Counted from the first letter of the stretch, positions 46,716 through 55,475 are shown. The stretch: 64,000 bases of DNA from Bacteroidales bacterium (GCA_020026275.1 JAHHQQ010000001.1:124001-188000); one strand, 5' to 3'. Notes: a model not told the origin generated them from the letters alone. Numbers and translations: made by a program.

Positions 46716-47897
46716 TTACCACCAGAATGCGACTTTCTGTGGATTTTGTTTTTCTATTTTTTCTGCCTCTTCCTTACCAATCTTTTCTACCAGATGAGGG
46801 AAGAAATCAATGCCGGTCTTCTTCTCCAGATCATCAATTGACATGGCATCTGACTTGACGATGGTTTCCCTATCATATCTTTTGTGGTCCAAGTAGAACG
46901 CTGCTCCCATCCACTTGGAATAGGTTGAATTCTCATGGTAGGCAAGCAAAGCCTTATAAAAGCCTGTCGGAACCGTTATCCGTTTTCCGTCAGAATCACG
47001 AGACTTCTCCCTGCTTCCTTCCAGAATACAGCCAGTAACAACATAGAGTGTATCTATGCGCTTTGCATAGCCTCTGACCTGTCCTTCCAACTGTGCCCAA
47101 ATATTCTGATTGAAACCCTTTCCGATCTGCGGTGCCATATTGCTGCCATAGAAAGTCTGTTCGTTCGCTGAAACACAGCAAGTACGACTTCCCGATGGAA
47201 GAAGATGACCTCTGTCCATAGATCCGCCATAACCGTGAAATGGAGCAGGGGACAATTCTTTCAAAACAGGATCATAAGCCCACTTGTTGGTTCTTTTCAG
47301 ACTTCCCAGATAGGAAGCACAAAGCGGATAGGCCACCCAGATAGAAACCACATCCTTCTCACTATAGGCAATTGAATAATTGCGATAACGTCTTCCTTTG
47401 TTTGTGAAATGATGGGCGACATAATCCAGATTGCTGTCGCTCATGTCTGGAAGTTCCATCCAAGATGCGTTGATGACATATTTTCCAGGATTAATTGGCG
47501 GACGGTCCGGATCAATTGGTTTTTGAGCCGACTTTCCTGCCTGAATGATCTGTTGAAAACATTGTTTACCAGAAGCGACCAGCGCAATTTCAAATTTTCT
47601 AGGTTCATCTGCCGTATTTTCCTTGTAAGAAAGAATGATGTTGTTCTTGCAACCGGCACCCTCTGTCGTGCTGAGTTCAGCCCATGGTTCCTGGTCTCCA
47701 AACACGAGACTCAGCTTCCAGGGCCCTTCTGCCTGGACAGAAACAAACATATCTCCAGCACGCTGGCTCACCTCTGCACTCTTGATCTGTATAATCGGAT
47801 CAGCCGACCCTCCCGTATTCTTGTCACAAGAAAAAAGGAACAAAAGCGACAGGACCATCAACGTCCCGGAAAACAATTTAAATTTACCGAATTTCAT
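46716..47897 (-). CDS. BACON-fused DNA/RNA non-specific endonuclease lipoprotein (NUC1, DRGH family)
   Basis: 393 aa lipoprotein (lipobox LFSC, Cys24). Residues about 32-125 look like a BACON-type beta-sandwich (IIQIKSAEVS, VSVQAEGPWKLSL, WAELSTTEGAG, GKQCFQQIIQAG). The rest is a beta-beta-alpha-Me nuclease: DRGHLLPSG at about 227-235 with the catalytic histidine, and the metal-binding Asn in FNQNIWAQLE after FYGSNMAPQ. Family enzymes cut DNA and RNA without sequence preference. The lipid anchor plus BACON, a domain known from surface glycan-binding proteins, suggests a cell-surface nuclease. A terminator lies upstream at 47952, so expression may rest on read-through or an unseen promoter. 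Confidence 0.9.
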   Translation of the reverse strand: MKFGKFKLFSGTLMVLSLLFLFSCDKNTGGSADPIIQIKSAEVSQRAGDMFVSVQAEGPWKLSLVFGDQEPWAELSTTEGAGCKNNIILSYKENTADEPRKFEIALVASGKQCFQQIIQAGKSAQKPIDPDRPPINPGKYVINASWMELPDMSDSNLDYVAHHFTNKGRRYRNYSIAYSEKDVVSIWVAYPLCASYLGSLKRTNKWAYDPVLKELSPAPFHGYGGSMDRGHLLPSGSRTCCVSANEQTFYGSNMAPQIGKGFNQNIWAQLEGQVRGYAKRIDTLYVVTGCILEGSREKSRDSDGKRITVPTGFYKALLAYHENSTYSKWMGAAFYLDHKRYDRETIVKSDAMSIDDLEKKTGIDFFPHLVEKIGKEEAEKIEKQNPQKVAFWW

Positions 47898-47951
47898 CTT
47901 ATCTGGGGGGTAAAATGACTGGTCCCGTCCTGAAGACGAAATCAGTCAATT

Positions 47952-47992
47952 AAAAAACAGGTCACAAGCCGCTCCTGCAGCAGCCCGTGACC
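47952..47992 (-). terminator. Intra-locus terminator before the nuclease gene
   Basis: On the minus strand GGTCAC-g-GGCTGCT, a short loop, AGCGGCT-t-GTGACC, then TGTTTTTT. It lies between the BACON/OB lipoprotein stop (48009) and the nuclease start. Confidence 0.85.
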
Positions 47993-48008
47993 TTTATTCC
48001 ATAAAGTA

Positions 48009-49748
48009 TTATTTTACAGGATTGATTCCGAAAAGAATGGCACGTTTTCCCATCTCAACGGTCTCTACAGAAAGAGTACCTTCATCTCCTTTCAGTTCAA
48101 TCTCATAGTAATCGATTGCAGTAATGTCTTTCATGGCATAAGGATTTGTACCGGTTGCGCCATCATTGCCACGTTCCAGTTCCACCTTTGTTCCGTTTCC
48201 GAATTGGAGGACAGCAGCATCACCCTTCCATGCGACTGCATAGAAACCAAGTTTGGTTGTACCTGCAGGAACAGCCAGATTGGCCTTTCCATAACTCTTG
48301 CCTTTTCCCAATTTCAAAACAGGAATTTCTTCATCCCGTCCATTGATTTTTGCCTTCTCTTTATAGGCGGCATCTGCAATCTCGTATGCGATAGAACTGG
48401 TAAATTCCCATTTGGCTTCTCCGTCAGGCTTGGATGGATCTCCACCCTGCCCCTCTTTATGAGAAATATAGAAAGCCGGTGTGCTTCCACCGCCTTGTGG
48501 GGTTCCCTTGAATTCTGCTCTGAGTGTACCCAAGGTAACCTCATCACCTTCTTTGAGTCCGATTGAAGCAAATGATTTGTCATTTTTTTCAACGAATTCT
48601 TTCACAAGACCGTAAATATATACCTGGCCAGTAGCGTCTTCAATATAAATGTTACCATATTCCGCACCTGAAATCTTAGTAATCTTTCCTGTCAGTTCGT
48701 ACCAAGTGGCACCATCTACCGGAGCGGCAAGGAACTCTTTGACAGTCACCTTTTTAAGATTTGCAGGCTTTTCCGGACCTGGAGTCACGTTGCCAGTCTC
48801 GAAAGCAAGGATTGTCGCTTTCTTGACCTGATGGGTTCCTTTCTTCTCAAAAAACTCATAAGGACCTACTACCGTCACTTTGCCACCATCAGAAAGCTTG
48901 TCTTTCCACTCGTCCCAGTTGGCAGGGAAAGCGGCTGTCACGGTACCAGTGCCGTCATTGATGTCAAAACCCCAAAATCTATCACCCTTTGCGACATTTT
49001 CAAGAGTACCGACCAATTTATATGGTTTCTGAGTATCTGCTTTCTTGATGAAGTCTGCAACTGATATCAATTCTGCTTCAACAGGAGGAACCACCTCACC
49101 CGCTTCGAAAGCAAGGATTTTAGCTTTCTTGACCTGATGGGTTCCTTTCTTCTCAAAAAATTCATAAGAGCCTTGTACAGTTACCGTACCACCATCAGAA
49201 AGCTTGTCTTTCCACTCGTCCCAGTTGGCAGGGAAAGCGGCTGTCACGGTACCAGTGCCGTCATTGATGTCAAAGCCCCAAAATCTATCACCCTTTGCCA
49301 AATTAGAAAGAGTTCCCTTCAAGACACATACCTTGTTCTTGTCTGCAGCCTTGATGAAGTCTGCAACTGAAGTGATCTCCAGAGCGGCCTCTCCTTTGTC
49401 CCCTTTCTGAGAGACGGTGAGAGATTTGGTGACCATTCCAATTGAGAAAGAAGCCTCGCAGGTTCTGTCATTCTGAGGATTTGCCAATACGGTAACGGTC
49501 ACTTTCTGTTCAGAGTTGGAACCCTTTCCTGATGCTGGATCAAAAACAAGCCAATCCTGATCGTTGGTTACTGCCCAATCCCTTGTAGCTGTAATAGTAA
49601 GTATCTGCTCACCTGCAGCAGATTCAAATTGCATTGTCTCCGGATTAAGATTCAATGCAGGAGCTCCCAGTTGCTCTTCTTTCTGCTGACAAGATGCCAA
49701 CACGGCAACAGAAGCCGATAATCCAAGAATTAAATTCTTCAATTTCAT
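48009..49748 (-). CDS. BACON plus triple OB-fold lipoprotein with near-identical internal repeats
   Basis: 579 aa, lipobox LASC (Cys19). Order: BACON domain about 30-118 (LNLNPETMQFESAAGEQ, DWAVTNDQDWLVFDP); two OB-type repeats at about 126-213 and 228-316, each with SVADFIK, L-(K/V)-GTL, KGDRFWGFDINDGTGTV and YEFFEKKGTHQVKKA; a third, more divergent DUF5689-like OB at about 335-430 (YELTGKITKISGAEYGNIYIEDATG); and a C-terminal beta domain from about 435 (KLGFYAVAWKG, ILFGINPVK). The repeats are 306 bp apart and share a 110-bp core with one mismatch. Function unknown; nucleic acid binding at the cell surface is inferred from the OB-folds and the next-door nucleases. Confidence 0.78.
   Translation of the reverse strand: MKLKNLILGLSASVAVLASCQQKEEQLGAPALNLNPETMQFESAAGEQILTITATRDWAVTNDQDWLVFDPASGKGSNSEQKVTVTVLANPQNDRTCEASFSIGMVTKSLTVSQKGDKGEAALEITSVADFIKAADKNKVCVLKGTLSNLAKGDRFWGFDINDGTGTVTAAFPANWDEWKDKLSDGGTVTVQGSYEFFEKKGTHQVKKAKILAFEAGEVVPPVEAELISVADFIKKADTQKPYKLVGTLENVAKGDRFWGFDINDGTGTVTAAFPANWDEWKDKLSDGGKVTVVGPYEFFEKKGTHQVKKATILAFETGNVTPGPEKPANLKKVTVKEFLAAPVDGATWYELTGKITKISGAEYGNIYIEDATGQVYIYGLVKEFVEKNDKSFASIGLKEGDEVTLGTLRAEFKGTPQGGGSTPAFYISHKEGQGGDPSKPDGEAKWEFTSSIAYEIADAAYKEKAKINGRDEEIPVLKLGKGKSYGKANLAVPAGTTKLGFYAVAWKGDAAVLQFGNGTKVELERGNDGATGTNPYAMKDITAIDYYEIELKGDEGTLSVETVEMGKRAILFGINPVK
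48883..49298. repeat. Direct repeat, 110 bp, period 306 bp, inside the BACON/OB lipoprotein gene
   Basis: 48883-48992 and 49189-49298 are identical except for one A/G change near 48970/49276, while the flanks of the two units differ clearly. The pattern fits recent gene conversion between tandem OB domains. Confidence 0.9.
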
Positions 49749-49810
49749 CAGTCTTATGATTTAAGTTAATATTCAGTAGGTAATGTTCCTTCATAATATA
49801 GTGTGGGTTA

Positions 49811-49818
49811 CAAAGATA
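49811..49818 (-). promoter_or_regulatory. -7 box for the BACON/OB lipoprotein gene
   Basis: Minus-strand TATCTTTG, 63 bp upstream of the start codon and downstream of the terminator at 49902-49932. No convincing -33 box. Confidence 0.55.
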
Positions 49819-49901
49819 GCTAAATATTTGAATTATTGTTCTATTATGGACCAAGAGAATGACAATGAAAAATCAGAGGACCTTATCGTCACTTCATGGC
49901 A

Positions 49902-49932
49902 TGAAAAAGGCTGCTCAAGAAAGAGCAGCCTT
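49902..49932 (-). terminator. Terminator of the receptor/BACON-DUF5689 transcript
   Basis: AAGGCTGCTC, 6-nt loop, GAGCAGCCTT; on the minus strand it runs into TTTTTC. It follows the domain remnant at 49957. Confidence 0.9.
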
Positions 49933-49956
49933 CATTATGTCCAGATTAGTTGAATC

Positions 49957-50259
49957 TTATTTGACAAGATTGATGCCCAAAAGCAAACTTCTCAAGTGTC
50001 CTGAGACAGATGCAACTTCAATTGAAGCGGCATCTGTCATTACAACCTCATAGTAATCAGCATCTGTCACATTGATGATACAGGCAGGAGTTTCTGCTGC
50101 TCCCACATTCGCTTTTGCCGAAACAGTGCCGAGAACGGTCGCACCATTCTTCAGAATGAATTCGAAGGTCTAGCCTTTCCAGGATACAGCATAGAAGCCG
50201 ATCTTCTTGGCACCAGCATTCATGCCTACGCTGAAGGAAATGTCAGAAACCAATGAATG
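49957..50259 (-). pseudogene. Decayed C-terminal domain, remnant downstream of the 527-aa lipoprotein gene
   Basis: The minus-strand frame ending in TAA at 49957-49959 reads KKIGFYAVSWKG, then an in-frame TAG, then TFEF... DADYYEVV... LLLGINLVK. It is clearly homologous to the last 90 residues of the intact lipoprotein at 48009-49748 (KLGFYAVAWKG... IDYYEIEL... ILFGINPVK). It is out of frame with the preceding gene, lacks the first part of the domain and has no start codon. The stretch 49749-50273 contains this remnant, a terminator and a -7 box, and no intact gene. Confidence 0.82.
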
Positions 50260-50273
50260 TTACCTGGCCCTGG

Positions 50274-51857
50274 CTATGGAGCGACTTCACCGGTTGACTC
50301 TGCGAAAGAAGTGACGATGACGTTGAAATGTTTTCCACCAGACACCTGTACGAGATAACCGAAAATGTCTACATTCTTACCATTAAGCTTCTTCAATTCC
50401 GCTCCCATTCCCTTATGATCAATCTTGTAGATTGAAGCATCGCCATCTTTGAATCCATCGATGAAGATATTCTGGAAACGATTGCCATAGTCAAGTTTAC
50501 CGGTAACTTTTACATATTCGATATCGACAAGAAGATCTTTTACCTTATCCTTATCGACCAACTTCGCCATGATTGCGCTCATTTCAGCACTTGCAAGAAC
50601 TTTCACTGCAGGCTGCTTGAAGTCTTTGTCGTCACCGATCTTCTCATCAAGATCAGGATCAGTGATCTGGCGTGTGAAGTTGTAAGTGGAAGTCTTGCCG
50701 ACGACCTTGACCTTGTCTCCAACTTTCTTGACATCCTTGTATTCTGCATCCTTGTAATATATCATGATAGAACCGGTTGCATCTGAGAGGACATAACCGG
50801 CAGTACCTGCCGCGGCCACAGTACCCTCAACATATACATAAGGAGAAATCATTGCATCTTTCACGGTGCTCTTGGCAGGGATGTTGCCCTTCTGGGAAAT
50901 GTTGCTGAACACTACAGACGCATCTTTTCCTTTTTTGGAAGTGAAATATACTTTAGCGGAACGAGGTTTCACATCACTGTTTGAACCAATATGAAGTTTG
51001 ACAACGCCATTTTTACCGGAAACATTCATGGAAGTTACAGAAATCCAGTTGCAATCCACTTCCTTTCCCTCGACGTTAGTGACTGGCTTGATATCGAGTC
51101 CCTCACCATAAACACTGAGTTTCACCTCAATGTCCTGAGCTTCCTTCTCCAAATCAAACTTGCCCATGCCTTCTTCTAGCAGAACAAGCGATTTCTTGTA
51201 TTTGTCAACAGTGATATTCTTCAACTGAGGGGTACCCTTGTAAGGGCTGAATGGACCATGTGCCCAGATTTCATCACCGACACCAAGACCCAGATCAGCG
51301 AAGTGACCTTCCTTGCCATCCTCGTTGAGAGTACCGTATACATCGAGTGTACCGCTTTCGTCCTCAAGAAGGAGGTTACCGTATTTACCGTTCTTTATGG
51401 CCTTGATAGTTGCATGAACATAGTAGGTCGCACCCTCGACACCTTCTGTTGCGATAGTGTTGAGAGGAGTGATTTCCTTGGATTGTACACCCTGTTTAAC
51501 GATCAGATGCTGCACGTTGAGTACATGTTTTTCTTCATCAAGGCAATTTACATTGAGGTCAGCCTCATGAGCCACTTTATCAGGGCCGGCTGCAGTAAAG
51601 GTCACAACAGTCTCACCTTCACCACCCTTCATTGGCTCAACAGTGAACCAAGTAGGGAATTCTTTAGCAGTAGCGACAATCTCCCAGCTGCCAGTAGCAG
51701 TGAAAGTCACCTTTACCGGCTGAGGATTCTCAGCATCGAAACCGATGATGCTCTGAGAAACCTGAAGCTCTGAGAGCTGAGGCAATTTCTCTTCCTCACA
51801 AGCAGTTGCAACAAAAAGAACTGCAAGGAGAGACATGAATATATTTTTAAGCTTCAT
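50274..51857 (-). CDS. BACON plus DUF5689/OB-fold lipoprotein, possibly C-terminally truncated
   Basis: 527 aa; the signal sequence ends at VATAC (Cys20). Domains: BACON-like about 35-125 (SIIGFDAENPQPVKV, FTVEPMKGGEGETVV); an OB/DUF5689 domain about 130-225 (ATYYVHATIKAIKNGKYGNLLLEDESGTLDVYG, with FADLGLGVGDEI); a second BACON-like sandwich at about 240-330; and a second OB region about 335-520 (YVYVEGTVAAAGTAGYVLSDATGSIMIYY). The gene stops with TAG at 50274, and a degraded copy of the C-terminal domain found in its paralogue (48009-49748) lies just beyond. The protein has therefore probably lost its ancestral last domain. It is 16 bp downstream of the TonB-dependent receptor. Confidence 0.78.
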   Translation of the reverse strand: MKLKNIFMSLLAVLFVATACEEEKLPQLSELQVSQSIIGFDAENPQPVKVTFTATGSWEIVATAKEFPTWFTVEPMKGGEGETVVTFTAAGPDKVAHEADLNVNCLDEEKHVLNVQHLIVKQGVQSKEITPLNTIATEGVEGATYYVHATIKAIKNGKYGNLLLEDESGTLDVYGTLNEDGKEGHFADLGLGVGDEIWAHGPFSPYKGTPQLKNITVDKYKKSLVLLEEGMGKFDLEKEAQDIEVKLSVYGEGLDIKPVTNVEGKEVDCNWISVTSMNVSGKNGVVKLHIGSNSDVKPRSAKVYFTSKKGKDASVVFSNISQKGNIPAKSTVKDAMISPYVYVEGTVAAAGTAGYVLSDATGSIMIYYKDAEYKDVKKVGDKVKVVGKTSTYNFTRQITDPDLDEKIGDDKDFKQPAVKVLASAEMSAIMAKLVDKDKVKDLLVDIEYVKVTGKLDYGNRFQNIFIDGFKDGDASIYKIDHKGMGAELKKLNGKNVDIFGYLVQVSGGKHFNVIVTSFAESTGEVAP

Positions 51858-51873
51858 AGTTCAATTCAAGAAT

Positions 51874-54800
51874 TTAGTTAAACATGTATTTGATACCAAC
51901 CTGAACATACCAGCACTGGAGTGGGCTTGGGCTGTATTTCCAAACTTCCATACCTGGCTGAACTGCCTTGTTGGTCGTATATACTGGGTAACCGTCCTGG
52001 TCAATGTGATCCATAGCAAGGAGACGACCCTCTTTCAGACCCGGTTCCATGTATTTGCTGATACCCCAGCTTGAGTTGAAGAAGTTGAGGACGTTCTTGA
52101 AGTCAAGGCTGAGCTGGAGAGTATTCATCTGATTGCCTGCTTTGATCTTGAAGTCATGAGCATAACGGAAATCGAGTCTGTGCATCCAAGGAGCGAAAAC
52201 GCTATAACCCTCAGCATACTCACCTGCATGTTTGGTCAGATACTTGTCATTCTTGGCATAAGATACGTAACGATCTCTATCATCGGTTGAAGCGAATCTG
52301 AACTCGTTGTTCTCAATCTGCTCCATAGTAGGGATGAACATGGCATCGTAGTTGTAACCATCGCCGTTCATATCGTTATCCAGCATGTAAGAATATCTGC
52401 CAGCCGGATGAGCCTCGTAGAACAAGCTGAAGTGATTGTATGCCTTATCCATGTAAGAAACGGAAGCGATCACTCTGTGTGGAGTCACATACTGTGAAGT
52501 ATGAAGATCAGCGAAATTGGGACCGTTGACAGTTGGAGTGTAAGTGAATGCAGACTCTGCGTTGGAACCTGGCAGACCGGTCAACTCTTTCTGTTCAGTA
52601 TAAGTATATGCAGCCATCAAGTTCAAGTTCTTGACTGGTTCCATCTTCAATGTCACGTTAGCGACATAACCATAACCCTTGTTGGTGTTGGTCAACACGA
52701 ACGCATTAGGGTTGGCGACCTCTTCCTGATAAGGCTTTCCTTCTTTATCTACTCTATCTACCATGTGAGTATACTTGGAAGCGATACCTGCAGGATAGAT
52801 GGCACGGTTATCTGGACCATTGAACTTCACAAATCCATCAATTGGTCTCTGATTCCAGTTGGACATGTTCACCCCATTGACAGTCTTGTTGAAGATGAAC
52901 TCACCTGTAACAGAGAATGGGAAGGAGGTAGGGAAAGCATAATCCAAAGCGAGAGAAGTCTTCCATACCTGAGGCATTCTGAACTTAGGATCCACTGCCT
53001 GAATCTGAGAAGGAAGAACACCGTCCTCAGGAGAAATGGAGGTAGGGAATCTCTTAGGATCAAGTTTATTGAGATATTCAACCATCTTCTGAGTGTCAAC
53101 GATCATGTCACCCTTGAAGTTCTCAAGAAGCGGATCAGCCTTAGCACCGGACTTCTCATATTTGGTTGTCAGAGAAACTACGTTCTGAACCATACCGGAG
53201 TTGGTAGGCATGTTGGTGAAGAACACCAATGGAAGACGACCGGAGAAGAGACCGGAACCACCACGGAGTTTCAAGCTTCTGTTGCCGAGGATATCCCAGC
53301 TGAAGCCGACTCTTGGAGAAATGGAAACATTTGCACCTGGCCATTTGCCGGTATCAATATGTCTTCCACCGTAGTCCAAGTCCTTGATAGCGTTGTTGGT
53401 CATCACATCCTGGTTGTCGAAGAACATACCGTCGAGACGGAGACCGTAAGTCAACTTGAAGTTGTCATTTGCACTCCACTCATCCTGAGCATAGAGACCA
53501 GCCTGGTGGAATCTTACACGTGCAGCAGGATTTTCCTCACCGTCGTAACCGTAAGTGATGGCGACAGTCTCTGGAGTGGCGCCATTGAGGAAGTCATCCA
53601 AGCTGTTGTAACGATAGTAACCTGTACCGTTTCTCATGTATGAGTTGTCAGCCATCTGATACTCATAGTTGAGACCTGCAGTCACTTTGTGGTTTCCTGC
53701 ATAGTAGGTAATATCATCTTTCACTGTGAAGACATCGTTGTGAACACCGTTATTCCAAGTGAAGAGCTCGTAACCGGCTGACATATACGGAGTCACGCCT
53801 GTTCCATCAAGAATGTCGATGAATGGGAACTTCTTGGAGTTTGTACCACGGATATCATCCAATTTGGAGAAGGTGAACAGGAACTGGTTGGAAAGGTCAT
53901 TGCTCAAACGGCTGTTCAAATCGACAGTGACAGAGTTCACATTGTTGTCCATTGAATACATGGAGTTTGCGAAAGACATGGAGAACTCTGACATACGGGC
54001 CTGAACGGTACGGAGACCACAGTTGGATGAAGATTTGTTCGGAGCTTTCCAGCTTGTATTCTTGGTATAGTTGTAACGGACAGCAAGATGGTGTCCGTCA
54101 GTAATGTTCCAGTCGATACGGGCAAGGAACTTCATATTGCTCTCATCTGCAGGGAAGTTGGTATAAGAACCTGTGTCATAGCCATATTTGTCCATGAGGT
54201 GCTTCTTCACCTTTTCCATATCCTCTACAGTAGTACGGGAAATGTAGCGGTCCGGATCAGCGACACCATCTACAGAAGCCTGCCAACGGTTGGCAATCTG
54301 TGGGCTCTGGACATACTCGAAGTTCACGAAAAAGAAGAGTTTGTTCTTTACAATTGGTCCACCGAGAGTCATGCCGTAAGTGGAAGTACGCTCTTTTGCG
54401 ATAGGACCAGCCTGAGCTGTTTCCATACCGTTGATGGCACTGCCTCTCATGTTCTCATTACGATGGTAAGCGTAAGCGGTACCCTTGAATGTGTTGGTAC
54501 CAGATTTGGTAATGGCGTTCAAACCACCACCGATGAAGTTGGTCTGACGTACGTCAAATGGAGAGATGACCACCTGGATCTCCTCGATTGCATCAATGGA
54601 AATAGGGCTGCCACCACCAGGAAGACCAGCATTCAAACCGAAGTTATTGTTGAAGTTTGCGCCATCTACAGTGAAGTTTGCAGAACGACCGTCACCACCA
54701 GCGAAACTCATGCCATCGCCACCATAAGGTGAAAGTTTTGCGATATCTGTAATACTTCTACTGACAGAAGGCACAGAAAGCATCTGCGCTCTGGAAATGT

Positions 54801-55218
54801 TGGTAGAAGCGCCCGTTTTCTCAACGTTAAGCTTTGATTTCGGAGAAGCGATCACTACAGATTCCTCAAGAGACTCAGCAGACTCCTTCATCGTTGCGTT
54901 CAAGCTATAAAGCTCACCCAACTGAAGGACAACCTCCGTATAGGTCATGGTTCTATAACCAAGGTTAGACACCTCTACTTTGTAGGGGCCACCGGTACGC
55001 ATACCCTGAATAGTGTAACGACCGTCGAGATTGGTGACAGCACCATAAGAAGTACCAGAAGGCTCGTGTGTTGCAATAACTGCAGCACCTATAACAGGTT
55101 CTCCTTTTTCATCCAAGATTCGTCCACCAAGGGATGATGTTGTCACCTGCGCAAAGGCTGTACTCATCATGAAAAAAGAAAGCAAGCCTAGCAGAACAAA
55201 CTTGATAGAATGTTTCAT
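51874..55218 (-). CDS. Oar-like TonB-dependent outer-membrane receptor
   Basis: 1114 aa from ATG 55218; an upstream in-frame TTG falls inside the -7 box. Signal peptide ends at AFAQ (residue 24). A carboxypeptidase-regulatory-like domain spans about 28-115 (GGRILDEKGEPVIGAAVIA, GRYTIQGMRTGGPYKVEV). The plug (about 130-280) carries SVSRSITDIAKLSP, GRSANFTVDGANFNN, IDAIEEIQVVISPFDVRQTNF and GGGLNAITKSGTN, the pattern of Oar/OmpA-related TonB-dependent proteins. A large barrel follows and ends in KYMFN. Oar-type proteins handle proteins or other polymers rather than glycans in the few known cases. It heads the nuclease-containing locus. Confidence 0.87.
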   Translation of the reverse strand: MKHSIKFVLLGLLSFFMMSTAFAQVTTSSLGGRILDEKGEPVIGAAVIATHEPSGTSYGAVTNLDGRYTIQGMRTGGPYKVEVSNLGYRTMTYTEVVLQLGELYSLNATMKESAESLEESVVIASPKSKLNVEKTGASTNISRAQMLSVPSVSRSITDIAKLSPYGGDGMSFAGGDGRSANFTVDGANFNNNFGLNAGLPGGGSPISIDAIEEIQVVISPFDVRQTNFIGGGLNAITKSGTNTFKGTAYAYHRNENMRGSAINGMETAQAGPIAKERTSTYGMTLGGPIVKNKLFFFVNFEYVQSPQIANRWQASVDGVADPDRYISRTTVEDMEKVKKHLMDKYGYDTGSYTNFPADESNMKFLARIDWNITDGHHLAVRYNYTKNTSWKAPNKSSSNCGLRTVQARMSEFSMSFANSMYSMDNNVNSVTVDLNSRLSNDLSNQFLFTFSKLDDIRGTNSKKFPFIDILDGTGVTPYMSAGYELFTWNNGVHNDVFTVKDDITYYAGNHKVTAGLNYEYQMADNSYMRNGTGYYRYNSLDDFLNGATPETVAITYGYDGEENPAARVRFHQAGLYAQDEWSANDNFKLTYGLRLDGMFFDNQDVMTNNAIKDLDYGGRHIDTGKWPGANVSISPRVGFSWDILGNRSLKLRGGSGLFSGRLPLVFFTNMPTNSGMVQNVVSLTTKYEKSGAKADPLLENFKGDMIVDTQKMVEYLNKLDPKRFPTSISPEDGVLPSQIQAVDPKFRMPQVWKTSLALDYAFPTSFPFSVTGEFIFNKTVNGVNMSNWNQRPIDGFVKFNGPDNRAIYPAGIASKYTHMVDRVDKEGKPYQEEVANPNAFVLTNTNKGYGYVANVTLKMEPVKNLNLMAAYTYTEQKELTGLPGSNAESAFTYTPTVNGPNFADLHTSQYVTPHRVIASVSYMDKAYNHFSLFYEAHPAGRYSYMLDNDMNGDGYNYDAMFIPTMEQIENNEFRFASTDDRDRYVSYAKNDKYLTKHAGEYAEGYSVFAPWMHRLDFRYAHDFKIKAGNQMNTLQLSLDFKNVLNFFNSSWGISKYMEPGLKEGRLLAMDHIDQDGYPVYTTNKAVQPGMEVWKYSPSPLQCWYVQVGIKYMFN

Positions 55219-55248
55219 AAATAATAATGGATTAGTTAATGTAAAGCA

Positions 55249-55256
55249 CAAATATA
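55249..55256 (-). promoter_or_regulatory. -7 box for the Oar-like receptor gene
   Basis: Minus-strand TATATTTG, 31 bp before the ATG at 55218. The -33 region is AT-rich without TTTG. Confidence 0.6.
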
Positions 55257-55378
55257 ATACGAAAATTATTCAGAATTAAATATTCAGTCTACAAAAAATC
55301 AATCAGTTATGCGTTTAAACGTTACAAATTATAAGAACCCTTGCATACCTTTATCTATTGTGGAGACATCACATAAAT

Positions 55379-55409
55379 TTTGGAATTACAAAATATTGCC
55401 CTACCTTTG
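55379..55409 (+). promoter_or_regulatory. Promoter of metK
   Basis: TTTG (55379-55382), 19-bp spacer, TACCTTTG (55402-55409): a complete Bacteroidetes promoter. Transcription would start just before the riboswitch-like element, leaving a leader of about 230 nt. Confidence 0.8.
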
Positions 55410-55423
55410 TGATGAAAATCGAA

Positions 55424-55475
55424 TTGTGGAGAGATTTGGCTGCTTGCAACCACGTTAAAAAATGCTAAAATTCTA
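55424..55475 (+). ncRNA. Putative SAM-II riboswitch in the metK leader
   Basis: GTGG (55426-55429) pairs with CCAC (55450-55453) to form P1. The loop has GATTT and TTGCAA, and the 3' tail has GCTAAAA. TTGGC in the loop (55436-55440) can pair with GCTAA in the tail (55464-55468), giving the H-type pseudoknot of SAM-II. The order GAUUU, UUGCAA, P1 3' strand, A-rich, GCUAAA is that of SAM-II (SAM-alpha). A terminator hairpin follows 43 nt later, and the controlled gene makes SAM. Recognition is by eye; no covariance model was run. Confidence 0.75.

Noticed and set aside
48800..49330. Tandem repeat considered as a CRISPR or satellite array.
   Set aside because: Only two copies, 306 bp apart and in frame with a protein domain; this is a coding duplication.
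52501..53643. A 380-codon open frame on the plus strand opposite the Oar-like receptor.
   Set aside because: Shadow of the receptor gene, no start context, promoter or domain.
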